Source: Mycobacterium angelicum | Lineage (GTDB): Bacteria; Actinomycetota; Actinomycetes; Mycobacteriales; Mycobacteriaceae | NCBI RefSeq assembly: GCF_002086155.1 | Contig: NZ_MVHE01000003.1 | Location: forward strand, 124,001 to 188,000 | DNA: 64,000 nucleotides | Direction of reading: 5' to 3' | In this document: positions 8,866 to 17,988 of the stretch, one piece after another | Layout of the letters: each line of letters begins with the position of its first letter | Numbering within the stretch: position 1 is the stretch's first letter | The notes under the pieces: model-generated | What the model saw: the letters and a program-made list of their open reading frames with translations, nothing else | Told to the model about the DNA's origin: nothing | Database searches by the model: none | Translations under genes and position numbers: made by a program

Positions 8866-10056
8866 ATGGACTACGCAACACTTTCCCCAGAAGTCAACTC
8901 CGCCCGCATGTATGCCGGCCCCGGCGCCGGCACGCTACTGGCCGCCGCGCTGTCCTGGGATGGCCTGGCCGCCGAGTTATCCTCGGCCGCAAGCGATTAC
9001 GGTTTGGCAATCGCCGACATGGCGAGTGGGCCGTGGCGGGGGCCCGCCTCGGCCGCCATGGCGGGCGCCGCCGCCCCGTATGTGGGGTGGCTGCGGACCA
9101 CCGCAGCGCAGGCGCTGCGGGCCGCGGGCCAGGCCAAGGCGGCCGCGGGGGCCTATGCGGCCGCATTCGCCATGACCGTGCCCCCACCGGTGATCGCTAC
9201 CAATCGGGCACTGCTGGCGTCGCTGGTCGCCACCAACCTGTTCGGGCAGAACACCCCGGCGATCGCGGCCACCGAGGCGCAGTATGGCGAGATGTGGGCC
9301 CAGGATGCCGCCGCCATGTACGGCTACGCAGCGTCTTCGGCGGCGGCATCGCGGTTGACGCCGTTCGGTACGCCGCCGCCCACCACCGGCGCCCAGGCCG
9401 CGGCCCTGTCCCAGCTGAGCACCAATTCCGGCATCCCAGATGCACTTTCGCAGTTCACGTCCGCGGTTCCGACCGCACTGCAGGGGCTCGCGTCGCCCGC
9501 TGGGGCATTAGGGCTGCAGGGGACGGCGATGGTGGACTGGTTCGGCATGACCGGGGCTGACCTGTCCACTCCGGCGGGGCTGCTCAACTTCCTCACCGGC
9601 TCCGACGGCTCGCCATTGGGCGGCGCCCTGAGCAGTGTCGGGTTCAACATCCTTTCCTCCGGGTTTTACACGCCGGGTAACTTCCTCGGCACGCTGGCCG
9701 ATGCGGTGAGCATGCAGGGCGAGGCGGCCGAAGCGGCCGCGGCCGCCGCCGGCAGCGCCGCAAGCGACCTCGGCGCGTCGGTGGGCGGGATCGGCGGGGC
9801 GATGTCAGCCGGCGTGGGCAACGCCGCCTCGATCGGTTCGTTGTCGGTGCCGTCCGCCTGGACGGGGACATCGCCGCTGGGAGCAGTCGCGTCGGCGCTG
9901 CCGAACGCCGGCGCGGGGGCCACCACGGTCACCGAGGCGCCGTCAAGCATGCTCGGCGGGCTGCCCCTCAGTGGCCTGCCCGGACGTGGCTTCAGCGAGG
10001 CACCCCGCTACGGGTTCCGGCCCACCGTGGTGGTCCACCCGCCCGCCGCCGGATGA
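8866..10056 (+). CDS. PPE family protein, SVP subgroup
   Basis: 396 residues from ATG with AAAGG upstream. The first 180 residues form the PPE helical domain. It opens [10 protein letters not shown], so the first Pro of the name-giving PPE motif is Ser here, and keeps the turn motif GPWRGPAS. The C-terminal part holds GSLSVPSAW, the GxxSVPxxW mark of the PPE-SVP group, and ends in the short Pro/Gly-rich tail of that group. PPE proteins are ESX (type VII) substrates on the cell surface or secreted, usually paired with a PE partner; no PE gene is adjacent here. Function unknown. It ends one base before the convergent SDR gene. Confidence 0.93.
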   Translation: MDYATLSPEVNSARMYAGPGAGTLLAAALSWDGLAAELSSAASDYGLAIADMASGPWRGPASAAMAGAAAPYVGWLRTTAAQALRAAGQAKAAAGAYAAAFAMTVPPPVIATNRALLASLVATNLFGQNTPAIAATEAQYGEMWAQDAAAMYGYAASSAAASRLTPFGTPPPTTGAQAAALSQLSTNSGIPDALSQFTSAVPTALQGLASPAGALGLQGTAMVDWFGMTGADLSTPAGLLNFLTGSDGSPLGGALSSVGFNILSSGFYTPGNFLGTLADAVSMQGEAAEAAAAAAGSAASDLGASVGGIGGAMSAGVGNAASIGSLSVPSAWTGTSPLGAVASALPNAGAGATTVTEAPSSMLGGLPLSGLPGRGFSEAPRYGFRPTVVVHPPAAG

Positions 10057-10057
10057 G

Positions 10058-10834
10058 CTACAGCGGAGTGACGTAGGCAGAGCTGATGCCGCCGTCGACC
10101 AAGAAGGTCGACGCGGTGATGAACGACGCGTCGTCACTGGCCAAAAATGCTACCGCGGCGGCGATTTCGTCCGGTTCGGCGAATCGGCCCAGCGGCACGT
10201 GCACCAGCCGGCGGGCGGCGCGTTCGGGGTCCTTGGCGAAAAGCTCCTGCAGCAGTGGGGTGTTGACCGGACCGGGACACAGGGCGTTGACGCGGATGCC
10301 CTGCCGGGCGAACTGCACGCCCAGCTCGCGCGACATGGCCAGCACCCCGCCCTTGGAAGCGGTGTAGGAGATCTGCGATGTCGCCGAACCCAGCACCGCA
10401 ACGAACGATGCCGTATTGATGATCGAGCCCTTGCCGGCTGGCACCATGTGCCGCAGCGCGGCGCGGCAGCACAGGTACACCGATTTCAGGTTGATGTCCT
10501 GAACCCGTTGCCACGCCGGCAGTTCGGTGTTCTCGATCAGGTCGTCCTCCGGCGGCGAAATGCCGGCGTTGTTGAACGCGATGTCGACCGAACCGTAAGT
10601 CTGCGCGGCTGTGTCGAACAACGCGTTGACCGCCGCTTCGTCGGAAACATCAACCGGCACAAACAATCCGGAGAGTTCGTCCGCGGCCGCCGCGCCGGCC
10701 TGTGCGTCGATGTCGCCGACGACGATCCTCGCCCCTTCGGCCCGCATCCGGCGACCGGCCGCCAGGCCGATGCCGCTGCCGCCGCCGGTGATGACCGCCA
10801 CCCGGCCCGCCAGCCGTCGGGTCAGGTCCGTCAC
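10058..10834 (-). CDS. Short-chain dehydrogenase/reductase (Rv2857c-like)
   Basis: 258 residues, classical SDR. The cofactor loop TGGGSGIG is near residue 17, NNAG near 88, and the catalytic Tyr-Lys pair is in YTASKGG near 154. The acidic VVGDID at the end of strand 2 suggests NAD(H) over NADP(H). A C-terminal VDGGIS motif is present. The start overlaps the aldehyde dehydrogenase stop as ATGA, placing it last in a four-gene set glnA4 - amidotransferase - aldehyde dehydrogenase - SDR. Context suggests oxidation of an alcohol or aldehyde formed in amine breakdown; the substrate is not shown. Confidence 0.88.
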   Translation of the reverse strand: MTDLTRRLAGRVAVITGGGSGIGLAAGRRMRAEGARIVVGDIDAQAGAAAADELSGLFVPVDVSDEAAVNALFDTAAQTYGSVDIAFNNAGISPPEDDLIENTELPAWQRVQDINLKSVYLCCRAALRHMVPAGKGSIINTASFVAVLGSATSQISYTASKGGVLAMSRELGVQFARQGIRVNALCPGPVNTPLLQELFAKDPERAARRLVHVPLGRFAEPDEIAAAVAFLASDDASFITASTFLVDGGISSAYVTPL

Positions 10835-12201
10835 TGCGCCTCCTCCTGGATTGCGATGAACACATTCTTGGTTTCGGTGAACTGCAGCGGCGCATCGGGC
10901 CCCAGCTCACGGCCCAAACCCGACTGCTTGAAGCCGCCGAACGGCGTGTTGAACCGCACCGAGGAGTGCGAATTCACCGACAGGTTGCCCGCTTCGATCG
11001 CGCGCGACACCCGTAGTGCGCGCGACAGGTCGTTGGTCCAGATCGATCCGGACAGACCGTATTCGGTGTCGTTCGCCAGCGCGATGGCGTCGGCCTCGTC
11101 GTCGAATCTGAGCACCGTGACCACAGGACCGAAGATCTCCTCGGTGACGGTGCGATCAGCCCGCTCCGGGGCGAGAACCGTCGGCGGGAACCAGAATCCA
11201 GGACCCGACGGCGCGCTGCCCCGAAATGCGACGGGCGCACCGTCTGGCACATAGGAGGCCACCCTGTCCCGGTGAGCCGCCGATACCAGTGGGCCCATCT
11301 CGGTGTCGCGCGATCCCGGATCGCCCACGGCGACGCTCTTGACGGCTGGCTCCAGCAGTTCCATGAACCGGTCATACACGTTGCGCTGCACCAGGATCCG
11401 GCTGCGCGCACAACAGTCCTGGCCCGCATTGTCGAAGACCCCGGCCGGTGCGGTCGCCGCCGCGCGTTCCAGGTCACAGTCGGCGAAGACGATGTTGGCG
11501 CTCTTGCCGCCCAATTCCAGCGTCACGCGTTTGACGCGATCCGCCGCCGCGGCCATCACCTGCTTGCCGACGCCGGTGGAGCCGGTGAAGACGATCTTGC
11601 GCACATCCGGGTGGGTGACCAACCGCTCCCCCACTACCGAACCCTTACCCGGCAATACCTGCAGCAGGTCTTCGTCCAGCCCGGCATCGACCGCAAGCTC
11701 GCACAGCCGCATCGTGGTCAGTGGTGTCCATTCCGCGGGCTTGACCAGCACCGCGTTGCCGGCGGCCAGAGCCGGCGCGATGCCCCACGTCGCGATCACC
11801 ATCGGGAAGTTCCACGGCGTGATCACCCCGACCACGCCCATCGGCTCGTGGAACGTGACGTCCAGCCCACCGGCCACGGGAATCTGCTTGCCGGACAAGC
11901 GTTCCGGGCTGCCCGCATAGAACTGCAACACGTCGCGAACGTTGCCGGCCTCCCACTCGGCCGAGGCGATCGGATGACCGGAATTGGCCACCTCCAGCGC
12001 GGCCAGTTCGTCGAGGTGGGCATCGACAGCGGCCGCGAACGCCCGCAGGCCGGCGGCCCGTTCGGCGGGCGACACCCGCGCCCAGCGCCGCTGGGCGGCC
12101 CGGGCCCGGCGCACCGCGTCGTCGACGGCGGCGGCATCGGCGTGCTCGACCGTCCGCAGCACCTGTTCGGTGGCGGGGTTGATCAGTTGCGCTGCGCTCA
12201 T
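10831..12201 (-). CDS. aldC: Aldehyde dehydrogenase (AldC/PuuC-like)
   Basis: 456 residues from the ATG that overlaps the stop of the upstream amidotransferase; the frame stays open further upstream but only as antisense of that gene. It is an NAD(P)-dependent aldehyde dehydrogenase. The cofactor-site PWNFPM, the general base Glu in LELGGKSAN and the catalytic Cys in GQDCCARS are all present, as are EEIFGPV and FGGFKQSGLG near the end. It matches Rv2858c in place and type. Next to a glutamine-synthetase-like enzyme and a PuuD-like amidase it would fit oxidation of a gamma-glutamyl-aminoaldehyde, as PuuC does. That substrate is inference from context. Confidence 0.92.
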   Translation of the reverse strand: MSAAQLINPATEQVLRTVEHADAAAVDDAVRRARAAQRRWARVSPAERAAGLRAFAAAVDAHLDELAALEVANSGHPIASAEWEAGNVRDVLQFYAGSPERLSGKQIPVAGGLDVTFHEPMGVVGVITPWNFPMVIATWGIAPALAAGNAVLVKPAEWTPLTTMRLCELAVDAGLDEDLLQVLPGKGSVVGERLVTHPDVRKIVFTGSTGVGKQVMAAAADRVKRVTLELGGKSANIVFADCDLERAAATAPAGVFDNAGQDCCARSRILVQRNVYDRFMELLEPAVKSVAVGDPGSRDTEMGPLVSAAHRDRVASYVPDGAPVAFRGSAPSGPGFWFPPTVLAPERADRTVTEEIFGPVVTVLRFDDEADAIALANDTEYGLSGSIWTNDLSRALRVSRAIEAGNLSVNSHSSVRFNTPFGGFKQSGLGRELGPDAPLQFTETKNVFIAIQEEAQ

Positions 12202-12938
12202 CGGTCCGCGTACGACCGCGCCGCGTCGATCAGCGCGGTGAACAGCCGCAGGTCGTCCAGCGACTTCTCCGGATGCCATTGCACCGCAAGCGCAAACCGG
12301 TCCCCGGGCAGTTCGAGCGCCTCGACCACGCCGTCGATATCGCCGGCGCTGACGACCAGGCCGTCGGCGACCTTGTCGATGGCTTGATGGTGGTAGCACG
12401 GGACGTCGGCGGACTCGCCGATCAGCGCGGCGACCCGGGTGCCGGGCACGGTGCGGACCGGTAACCGGGTGAACACCCCGTTGCCGGCCCGATGGCCGCT
12501 GTGGCCGAGCACGTCGGGCAGGTGCTGATGCAGGGTGCCGCCGAGCGCGACGTTGAGTACCTGCGCACCGCGGCAGATGCCCAGCACCGGCAGCCCGCGG
12601 TCCAGCGCGGCCTTCAGCAACGCGAATTCCCAAGCGTCGCGGGCGGTTCGGGGCGGGTCGGTGGCCGGGTGCGGTTGCTGGCCGTAGGCAGCGGGGTCGA
12701 CGTCGTAACCACCGGTGATCACCAGGGCGTGCAGGCTGTCCAACAGCGATTCGACGATCTCGGGATCCGCGGGCTGTGGCGGCAGCAATACCGCGATCCC
12801 GCCGGCCATGCTGACGCCCTCGAAGTAGTCGGCGGGCAGATAGCACGCGGGGACGTCCCAGATTCCGGTCTGCACCTGCTCCAGGTAAGCCGTAAGACCC
12901 ACCACCGGACGGCGTGCTTCACAGCCGTTCAAAACCAC
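12198..12938 (-). CDS. Class I glutamine amidotransferase, gamma-glutamyl-GABA hydrolase (PuuD)-like
   Basis: 246 residues. The peptidase C26/PuuD type is shown by the nucleophile elbow LGICRGAQVLNVALGG (Cys about residue 121), VITGGYDVDP upstream of it, and the His-Glu pair in QWHPEKS near the C-terminus. In the puu pathway this enzyme removes glutamate from gamma-glutamyl-GABA. The start shown overlaps glnA4 by 20 bases; later in-frame GTG codons at Val12/Val13 are possible. Corresponds to Rv2859c. It is translationally coupled to the aldehyde dehydrogenase downstream. Confidence 0.88.
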   Translation of the reverse strand: MVLNGCEARRPVVGLTAYLEQVQTGIWDVPACYLPADYFEGVSMAGGIAVLLPPQPADPEIVESLLDSLHALVITGGYDVDPAAYGQQPHPATDPPRTARDAWEFALLKAALDRGLPVLGICRGAQVLNVALGGTLHQHLPDVLGHSGHRAGNGVFTRLPVRTVPGTRVAALIGESADVPCYHHQAIDKVADGLVVSAGDIDGVVEALELPGDRFALAVQWHPEKSLDDLRLFTALIDAARSYADR

Positions 12939-14268
12939 GCATCCTCTCCCAATCGGTGACCGCAGCGTTGAAGGCCGCCAACTCCACGCGCGCGTTGTTC
13001 AGGTAGTGCGCGACAACGTCGTCGCCGAACGCCTCGGCCGCCAACTCCGACCTTTCGAACGCCGCTGCGGCGTCGGCGAGCGTGGTTGGCAGCCGCTCGA
13101 CGTCGGAGGCCTCGTAGGCGTTTCCGGTGTAAGGCTCGGATAGCTGCAGGCCCCGCTCGATACCGTACAGCCCGCCCGCGATCAGCGCCGCCACGGCCAG
13201 GTACTGGTTGACGTCCCCGCCGGGCACCCGGCATTCCACCCGGATGCTGCGGCCGTGGCCCACCACCCGCAGCGCGCAGGTGCGGTTGTCAATACCCCAC
13301 GCCACCGCGGTAGGGGCGAAGCTGCCGTCGGCAAATCGCTTGTAGGAGTTGATGTTCGGTGCGTAGCACAGGGTGAGTTCGTGCAACGTGGCCAGCACTC
13401 CGGCGACGAAGCTGCGGAACGTCGCCGACATGCCGTGCGGGCCGCTGTCGTCGGCGAACACCGGTGTACCGTCCTCGCGGCGCAGGGAGAGGTGGATGTG
13501 ACAGCTATTGCCTTCGCGCTCATCGTATTTCGCCATGAAGGTCAGGCTTTTGCCGTGCTGGTCGGCGATCTCCTTGGCGCCGTTCTTGTAGATGGCGTGG
13601 TTGTCGCAAGTGACCAGCGCCTCGTCGTAACGGAACCCGAGCTCCTGCTGGCCCCGGTTGCATTCGCCCTTGATGGCCTCGAGCCGCAGTCCGGCGCCCT
13701 GCATACCCAGCCGGATGTCGCGCAGCAGCGGCTCCATTCGTGACGAGCCCGATATCGCGTAGTCGATGTTGTAGTCGGTGGCCGGCGTCAGCCCGCGGTA
13801 ACCGCTGGCCCAGGCCTGCCGGTAGGGCTGGTCGAAGACGATGAACTCGAGCTCGGTGGCCACGTCGGCGCTCAGTCCACGTTGCGCGAGCCGGTCGAGC
13901 TGGCGGCGCAGGATAGTGCGCGGCGATGCGGCGACCGCGCTGCCGTCGCCCCACACCAGATCGGCTATCACCAGGGCGGTGCCGGGCAGCCACGGAACCG
14001 GCCGCAGCGTGGTCAGGTCCGGCGTCATCACCATGTCGCCGTAGCCGCTCTGCCAACTCGACATCGCATAGCCGGGCACCGTGTTCATGTCGACGTCGAC
14101 GGCCAGCAGATAACTGCAGCAATCGACGCCGTGGGCGGCGACTTCGTCGAGGAAGAACCGGCCCGAGATGCGCTTGCCGGCCAGCCGGCCCTGCATGTCG
14201 GTGAATGCCACTATGACGGTGTCGATCTCACCGGCGGCGACCAGTTGTTCCAATTCGGGACCGGTCAT
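12919..14268 (-). CDS. glnA4: Glutamine synthetase-like gamma-glutamyl-amine ligase GlnA4
   Basis: 449 residues, glutamine synthetase fold. Metal and ATP motifs are present: ATELEFIVFD, NSCHIHLS, and the substrate-binding INSYKRF with a nearby ADGSFAPTAVAWG and the Arg in NRTCALRV. The adenylylation-site region of GlnA1 (a Tyr in NLY-type sequence) is not evident. GlnA4 homologues in Streptomyces glutamylate ethanolamine, and GlnA3 types act on polyamines. The downstream amidotransferase, aldehyde dehydrogenase and SDR make a puu-like catabolic set more likely than ammonium assimilation. It is the first gene of the operon; the start is ATG. Confidence 0.9.
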   Translation of the reverse strand: MTGPELEQLVAAGEIDTVIVAFTDMQGRLAGKRISGRFFLDEVAAHGVDCCSYLLAVDVDMNTVPGYAMSSWQSGYGDMVMTPDLTTLRPVPWLPGTALVIADLVWGDGSAVAASPRTILRRQLDRLAQRGLSADVATELEFIVFDQPYRQAWASGYRGLTPATDYNIDYAISGSSRMEPLLRDIRLGMQGAGLRLEAIKGECNRGQQELGFRYDEALVTCDNHAIYKNGAKEIADQHGKSLTFMAKYDEREGNSCHIHLSLRREDGTPVFADDSGPHGMSATFRSFVAGVLATLHELTLCYAPNINSYKRFADGSFAPTAVAWGIDNRTCALRVVGHGRSIRVECRVPGGDVNQYLAVAALIAGGLYGIERGLQLSEPYTGNAYEASDVERLPTTLADAAAAFERSELAAEAFGDDVVAHYLNNARVELAAFNAAVTDWERMRGFERL

Positions 14269-14322
14269 GCCTGCTAGTCAACCATCCGGTAGCGGTCAAC
14301 CGCGCGGCCAGAAGCCGGAAAG

Positions 14323-14889
14323 CTACCAGGCGCTGGTACGCAACACGATCTCGGTGGCGAGCTGGGCCGTCGACTCCTGCGCGTTGCGCCGTCCGGATGG
14401 CAGGTCCACCACCCGGTATTCGGCGTAGACGAACCGCTGGCTGTCCTGGGCGATCGCCCGCACGGCCGGCGAGCTCACCAGAACGGTCGTGCTGACCTCG
14501 ACCGGCGGGCAGTGCGCGTCGCGTACCACGCCGTCGATGTCGGCCACTCGCGGATGCCCGCGGTCGATGGCCACCAGGCCCACGAACCGGCCGACCCTGG
14601 TCGCCGCCAGTTCCCAGGCCAGCTCGGCGCCGGCGCGGTCGCCGACCAAAACCGCCCACCCGACGCGCAGCGTGTCGAGGATGCCGATCACCGATTTGGG
14701 GGTCAGCCGCGGCTCGGCGCCGATGACGATGGTGCGCAGCGAAGCGGTGTGCAGGCGCTCACAGACCGCGTCGTACGCGGCGAGCGGGCGCTGATCGGCG
14801 GCGAGCAAGACCACGACGACACCGTTGTCCGGCCCGGTCACCGCGACCGGGACGGGAAATCCGTCGAGTGTGGTCATCATCGAGGCCAC
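14323..14889 (-). CDS. Alpha/beta-hydrolase-like protein lacking the nucleophile Ser
   Basis: 188 residues, or 184 from the internal ATG pair at residues 4-5. The secondary structure order and the segment GWAVLVGDRAGAELAW look like an alpha/beta hydrolase core, where GDRAG sits at the nucleophile elbow usually written G-x-S-x-G. The nucleophile Ser is therefore missing, and the protein is shorter than full hydrolases (about 250-300). It is likely a non-catalytic or binding variant. It lies between glnA4 and cobQ with about 50-base gaps on each side. I do not recognise a named function. Confidence 0.55.
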   Translation of the reverse strand: MASMMTTLDGFPVPVAVTGPDNGVVVVLLAADQRPLAAYDAVCERLHTASLRTIVIGAEPRLTPKSVIGILDTLRVGWAVLVGDRAGAELAWELAATRVGRFVGLVAIDRGHPRVADIDGVVRDAHCPPVEVSTTVLVSSPAVRAIAQDSQRFVYAEYRVVDLPSGRRNAQESTAQLATEIVLRTSAW

Positions 14890-14936
14890 TTACGCAAGCT
14901 ACCGGTAATCGCTTGGGTTAGCGAGGCTCCCAGGTT

Positions 14937-16436
14937 CTACCTGCGCAGCTCGCTGATCAGGTGCGGTCGCGGCGGTGGGCCGTCAAGCAGGCCGACGATC
15001 GCGTCCATGTCGAGATGGGCCGCCAATAGGTCGGCCATCAGATCCAGTTGGGCATCGCGGCGGGCGGGCACACTCACGTCCCGGGCAACGACGAATCCGG
15101 GCCGGCCGGCGGCCTCGGCAACCCGAGCGAGCCAACCGCGACGGAAGTCGTCGTTGTCGAGCAGGCCGTGCCAGTGGGTACCGAAGATCGCGTCGGCCAC
15201 GATGCCCTGCGGTATGCCGTCGACGTGAAACCACGCCGCCTCGGTGCACCTGCCGATCCGGCCATGGTGGATTTCATAGCCTGCCAGCGGCGGCTGCCAG
15301 CGACGCAGCACCTTGTCGGCGGCGAAAACGACGTCGGCATCCAGCAGTCCCAGCCCGGCGACAACCCCGGCTCGGGACTCCACGGTGTCTTCGATTTGCC
15401 GGCACAGCATCTGAAATCCCCCGCAGATGCCCAGTACCGGCTTGCCGGCGCGGGCGTGATCGACGATGCCGCCGGCCAAGCCGCCTTCCCGCAACCAGCA
15501 CAGGTCTGCCACGGTGGCCTTGCTGCCCGGCAGCACGATCAGATCCGCGGCGGCCAGGTCGGCCGGGTCGGTGATCCAGCGCACCAGCACGCCGGGTTCA
15601 CATGCCAGCGCCTCGACATCGGTGGAGTTGGAAATCCTGGGCAGCCGAACCGCGGCCACCCGCAGCCACTGGTCACCGAGCGGGGCCGCGGGGGTACCGA
15701 CGACACGGTGGGCAACCACCGACAGCGAGTCCTCGGCGTCGAGCCAGAGCTGCTCGGCGTAGGGCAGCACGCCGTAGGTGGGGCGGCCGGTCCTGTCGAG
15801 TAGCTGCTGCAGGCCCGGCGCCAGCAGGGCCGGATCCCCGCGAAACTTGTTGACGACGAAGCCCGCGATCAGCGCCTGATCGTCGGGTTCGAGGACGGCG
15901 ACGGTGCCGAACAAGTGCGCGAGCAGTCCGCCGCGGTCGATGTCGCCTACCAGAAGCACCGCAAGGTTGGCCGCCCTGGCCAGCCCCATGTTCGCTAAAT
16001 CCGTTGTACGCAGATTTATTTCGGCCGGCGAGCCGGCGCCTTCACAGATTACTGCATCGAATTGGCTTCGTAGACTGGACAATTCATCCATGACGACGGC
16101 TGCGAGCCGGTCGCGATGCTGGAAATAACCTGCCGCAGTGACGGAATCGGCGACGTGACCGCGGATCACCAGCTGCGACGTCCGGTCGCTGCCGGGTTTG
16201 AGCAGGATCGGATTGAATCGCACGCTGGGTTCCAGGCCCGCCGCGCGGGCCTGAATCGCCTGCGCCCGACCGATTTCGCCGCCGTCGAACGTCACTGCGG
16301 AATTGTTGGACATGTTCTGCGCCTTGAACGGCGCGACGCGCACCCCGCCGCGCGCCAACAACCGGCACAGCCCGGCGACCACCACCGACTTCCCGGCATC
16401 AGAGCTGGTGCCGGCGACCAGCAGCGCCCCGCTCAC
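14937..16436 (-). CDS. cobQ: Cobyric acid synthase CobQ
   Basis: 499 residues, full length. CobQ amidates four side chains of adenosyl-cobyrinate a,c-diamide using glutamine and ATP in cobalamin synthesis. The N-terminal ATP domain has the P-loop GTSSDAGKS and [10 protein letters not shown]. The C-terminal glutamine amidotransferase domain has [11 protein letters not shown] (nucleophile Cys) and the His residues in YEIHHGRI and FGTHWHG. Stop of mapB and start of cobQ are separated by 3 bases, so it is probably expressed from the mapB promoter. In Mtb, as I recall, cobQ1 is elsewhere (Rv0255c), so its position after mapB is a difference. Confidence 0.94.
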   Translation of the reverse strand: MSGALLVAGTSSDAGKSVVVAGLCRLLARGGVRVAPFKAQNMSNNSAVTFDGGEIGRAQAIQARAAGLEPSVRFNPILLKPGSDRTSQLVIRGHVADSVTAAGYFQHRDRLAAVVMDELSSLRSQFDAVICEGAGSPAEINLRTTDLANMGLARAANLAVLLVGDIDRGGLLAHLFGTVAVLEPDDQALIAGFVVNKFRGDPALLAPGLQQLLDRTGRPTYGVLPYAEQLWLDAEDSLSVVAHRVVGTPAAPLGDQWLRVAAVRLPRISNSTDVEALACEPGVLVRWITDPADLAAADLIVLPGSKATVADLCWLREGGLAGGIVDHARAGKPVLGICGGFQMLCRQIEDTVESRAGVVAGLGLLDADVVFAADKVLRRWQPPLAGYEIHHGRIGRCTEAAWFHVDGIPQGIVADAIFGTHWHGLLDNDDFRRGWLARVAEAAGRPGFVVARDVSVPARRDAQLDLMADLLAAHLDMDAIVGLLDGPPPRPHLISELRR

Positions 16437-16439
16437 CCG

Positions 16440-17297
16440 TTACGGCAGCGTGAGGATTTCGGCGCCGGTGTCGGTGACCAGCAGGGTGTGCTCGAATTGT
16501 GCGGTCCACTTGCGGTCGCGGGTGACCACGGTCCAGCCGTCGTCCCAGATCTCGTAGTCAAGGTTGCCGAGGTTGATCATCGGCTCGATGGTGAATGTCA
16601 TGCCCGGCTGAATGATCGTCCCCACCGCGGGCTGGTCATAGTGCAGCACCACCAGTCCGTTGTGGAAAGTGGTGCCGATCCCATGACCGGTGAAGTCGCG
16701 AACCACGTTGTACCCGAACCGATTTGCATACGATTCGATGACCCGGCCGATGATCGACAGGGCACGCCCGGGTTTGACGGCATTGATCGCACGCATCGTC
16801 GCCTCGCGCGTTCGTTCCACCAGCAGGCGGTGCTCTTCGGACACGTCGCCGGCCAGAAAGGTCGCATTGGTGTCACCGTGCACGCCGTCGATGTAGGCCG
16901 TGACGTCGATATTGACGATGTCGCCGTCTTCGATCACCGTCGAGTCCGGGATGCCGTGGCAGATGACCTCGTTGAGCGAGGTGCAGCACGACTTCGGGAA
17001 TCCCTTGTAGCCCAGCGTCGACGGGTAGGCACCGTTGTCGACCATGTATTCATGGGCGATCCGGTCGAGCTCGTCGGTGGTGACCCCGGGTGCGACCGCC
17101 TTGCCCGCCTCCGCCAGGGCACCGGCCGCGATGCGGCCGGCGACGCGCATCTTTTCGATCACTTCCGGTTCCTGTACCCACGGCTCGGAGCCCTCTTTGG
17201 CCGTCGACTTGCCGACGTATTCGGGCCGCGCGATCCACGTGGGCACCGGCAGCGTTGCGGAGAGCACGCCGGGGGAAAGCGCGGTTCGAGCAGGCAT
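16440..17297 (-). CDS. mapB: Methionine aminopeptidase, type I (MapB)
   Basis: 285 residues from the ATG reading [10 protein letters not shown]; this length equals Mtb MapB (Rv2861c), so the longer upstream frame is rejected. It removes initiator Met from nascent proteins. The two-metal ligands are in [17 protein letters not shown] (two Asp), GHGIGTTFH (His), FTIEPM (Glu) and AQFEHT (Glu). The N-terminal extension has the Pro-rich segment seen in mycobacterial type Ic enzymes thought to dock on the ribosome. The first gene of a mapB-cobQ pair. Confidence 0.95.
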   Translation of the reverse strand: MPARTALSPGVLSATLPVPTWIARPEYVGKSTAKEGSEPWVQEPEVIEKMRVAGRIAAGALAEAGKAVAPGVTTDELDRIAHEYMVDNGAYPSTLGYKGFPKSCCTSLNEVICHGIPDSTVIEDGDIVNIDVTAYIDGVHGDTNATFLAGDVSEEHRLLVERTREATMRAINAVKPGRALSIIGRVIESYANRFGYNVVRDFTGHGIGTTFHNGLVVLHYDQPAVGTIIQPGMTFTIEPMINLGNLDYEIWDDGWTVVTRDRKWTAQFEHTLLVTDTGAEILTLP

Positions 17298-17302
17298 GGC
17301 AG

Positions 17303-17899
17303 CTAGCTTAATCGCGGGCGGCGCAGTAACGCCCGCCGCGGTCCGCGGATGACCACCGAGCCGCACGTCACCTGTCCGGTCAGTACGACGTGCGGCGTTC
17401 CCTCGGCCGGGGCGTCCTTGCGGCGGTCGCTGGCGCTGCCCACATAGACCTGGACGTCGTCGATCGAGGCGCTGGCGCCCTCGGGCAACCTCAGGTCCAG
17501 CGAGCCGAACTTCATGTCGAGTTCGATCACCACCACCGGCCCCGCGAACCGCGCCCTGGTGAGGTCGAGTTCGATCGACCCCAGCCGACGCACCAGCGAC
17601 AGCCGGGTGGGCACCATCCAGGCACCCTGGCGCTTGAGCGAGCCGGCCCAGCCGCGCAGTTCCACCCGGTCGGCGGCGGAGGTGACGATCGCGCCCGGGC
17701 CGGGCAGATCACCGACCAGCCCGTCCAACTCACTGCGGGTGCGCGCGAAGGACACCCGCGACGAGCGCTGCTCGAACTCGTGGATATCGATCAGCCCAAG
17801 GGCCACCGCATTGTGCAGGCGCCGCATCGTGCCGTTGCGGTCGGCGTCCGATACCCGCAGTGTCATTGGAGCCGCCATGTCCCCACCGGTCTCTGTCAT
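17303..17899 (-). CDS. DUF1707 domain protein
   Basis: About 198 residues from the ATG reading MTETGGDM; a further in-frame ATG at 17971 would add a tail of RGPD repeats and is less likely. The N-terminal DUF1707 (SHOCT-like) segment is clear: [33 protein letters not shown] is typical of it, given here in part as SDADRN and [14 protein letters not shown]-terminal half of short beta-strand repeats follows ([27 protein letters not shown]), like LiaF-type C-termini. No membrane segment is seen. Corresponds in position to Mtb Rv2862c. Function unknown; DUF1707 proteins are often linked to membrane stress. Confidence 0.75.
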   Translation of the reverse strand: MTETGGDMAAPMTLRVSDADRNGTMRRLHNAVALGLIDIHEFEQRSSRVSFARTRSELDGLVGDLPGPGAIVTSAADRVELRGWAGSLKRQGAWMVPTRLSLVRRLGSIELDLTRARFAGPVVVIELDMKFGSLDLRLPEGASASIDDVQVYVGSASDRRKDAPAEGTPHVVLTGQVTCGSVVIRGPRRALLRRPRLS

Positions 17900-17924
17900 G
17901 GCCTTTCCTGATGGTTCCTCGCCG

Positions 17925-17960
17925 CTATCCGGGCCGCGATCCGGGCCCCTATCCGGGCCG
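17925..17960 (+). repeat. Three 12-base tandem repeats between DUF1707 and PBP genes
   Basis: Three head-to-tail units of the form CTATCCGGGCCG / CGATCCGGGCCC / CTATCCGGGCCG. Read on the minus strand in the DUF1707 frame they would encode RGPD-type tetrapeptide repeats. They sit 26 bases upstream of the preferred start of that gene, so they are either leader sequence or a variable N-terminal tail. Confidence 0.8.
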
Positions 17961-17988
17961 CGAGTTAGCAAACACCAGGTTACAGGCC

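Noticed and set aside
9971..11254. Plus-strand frame of about 427 codons
   Set aside because: Runs through the PPE end and antisense to the SDR and aldehyde dehydrogenase; no family similarity.
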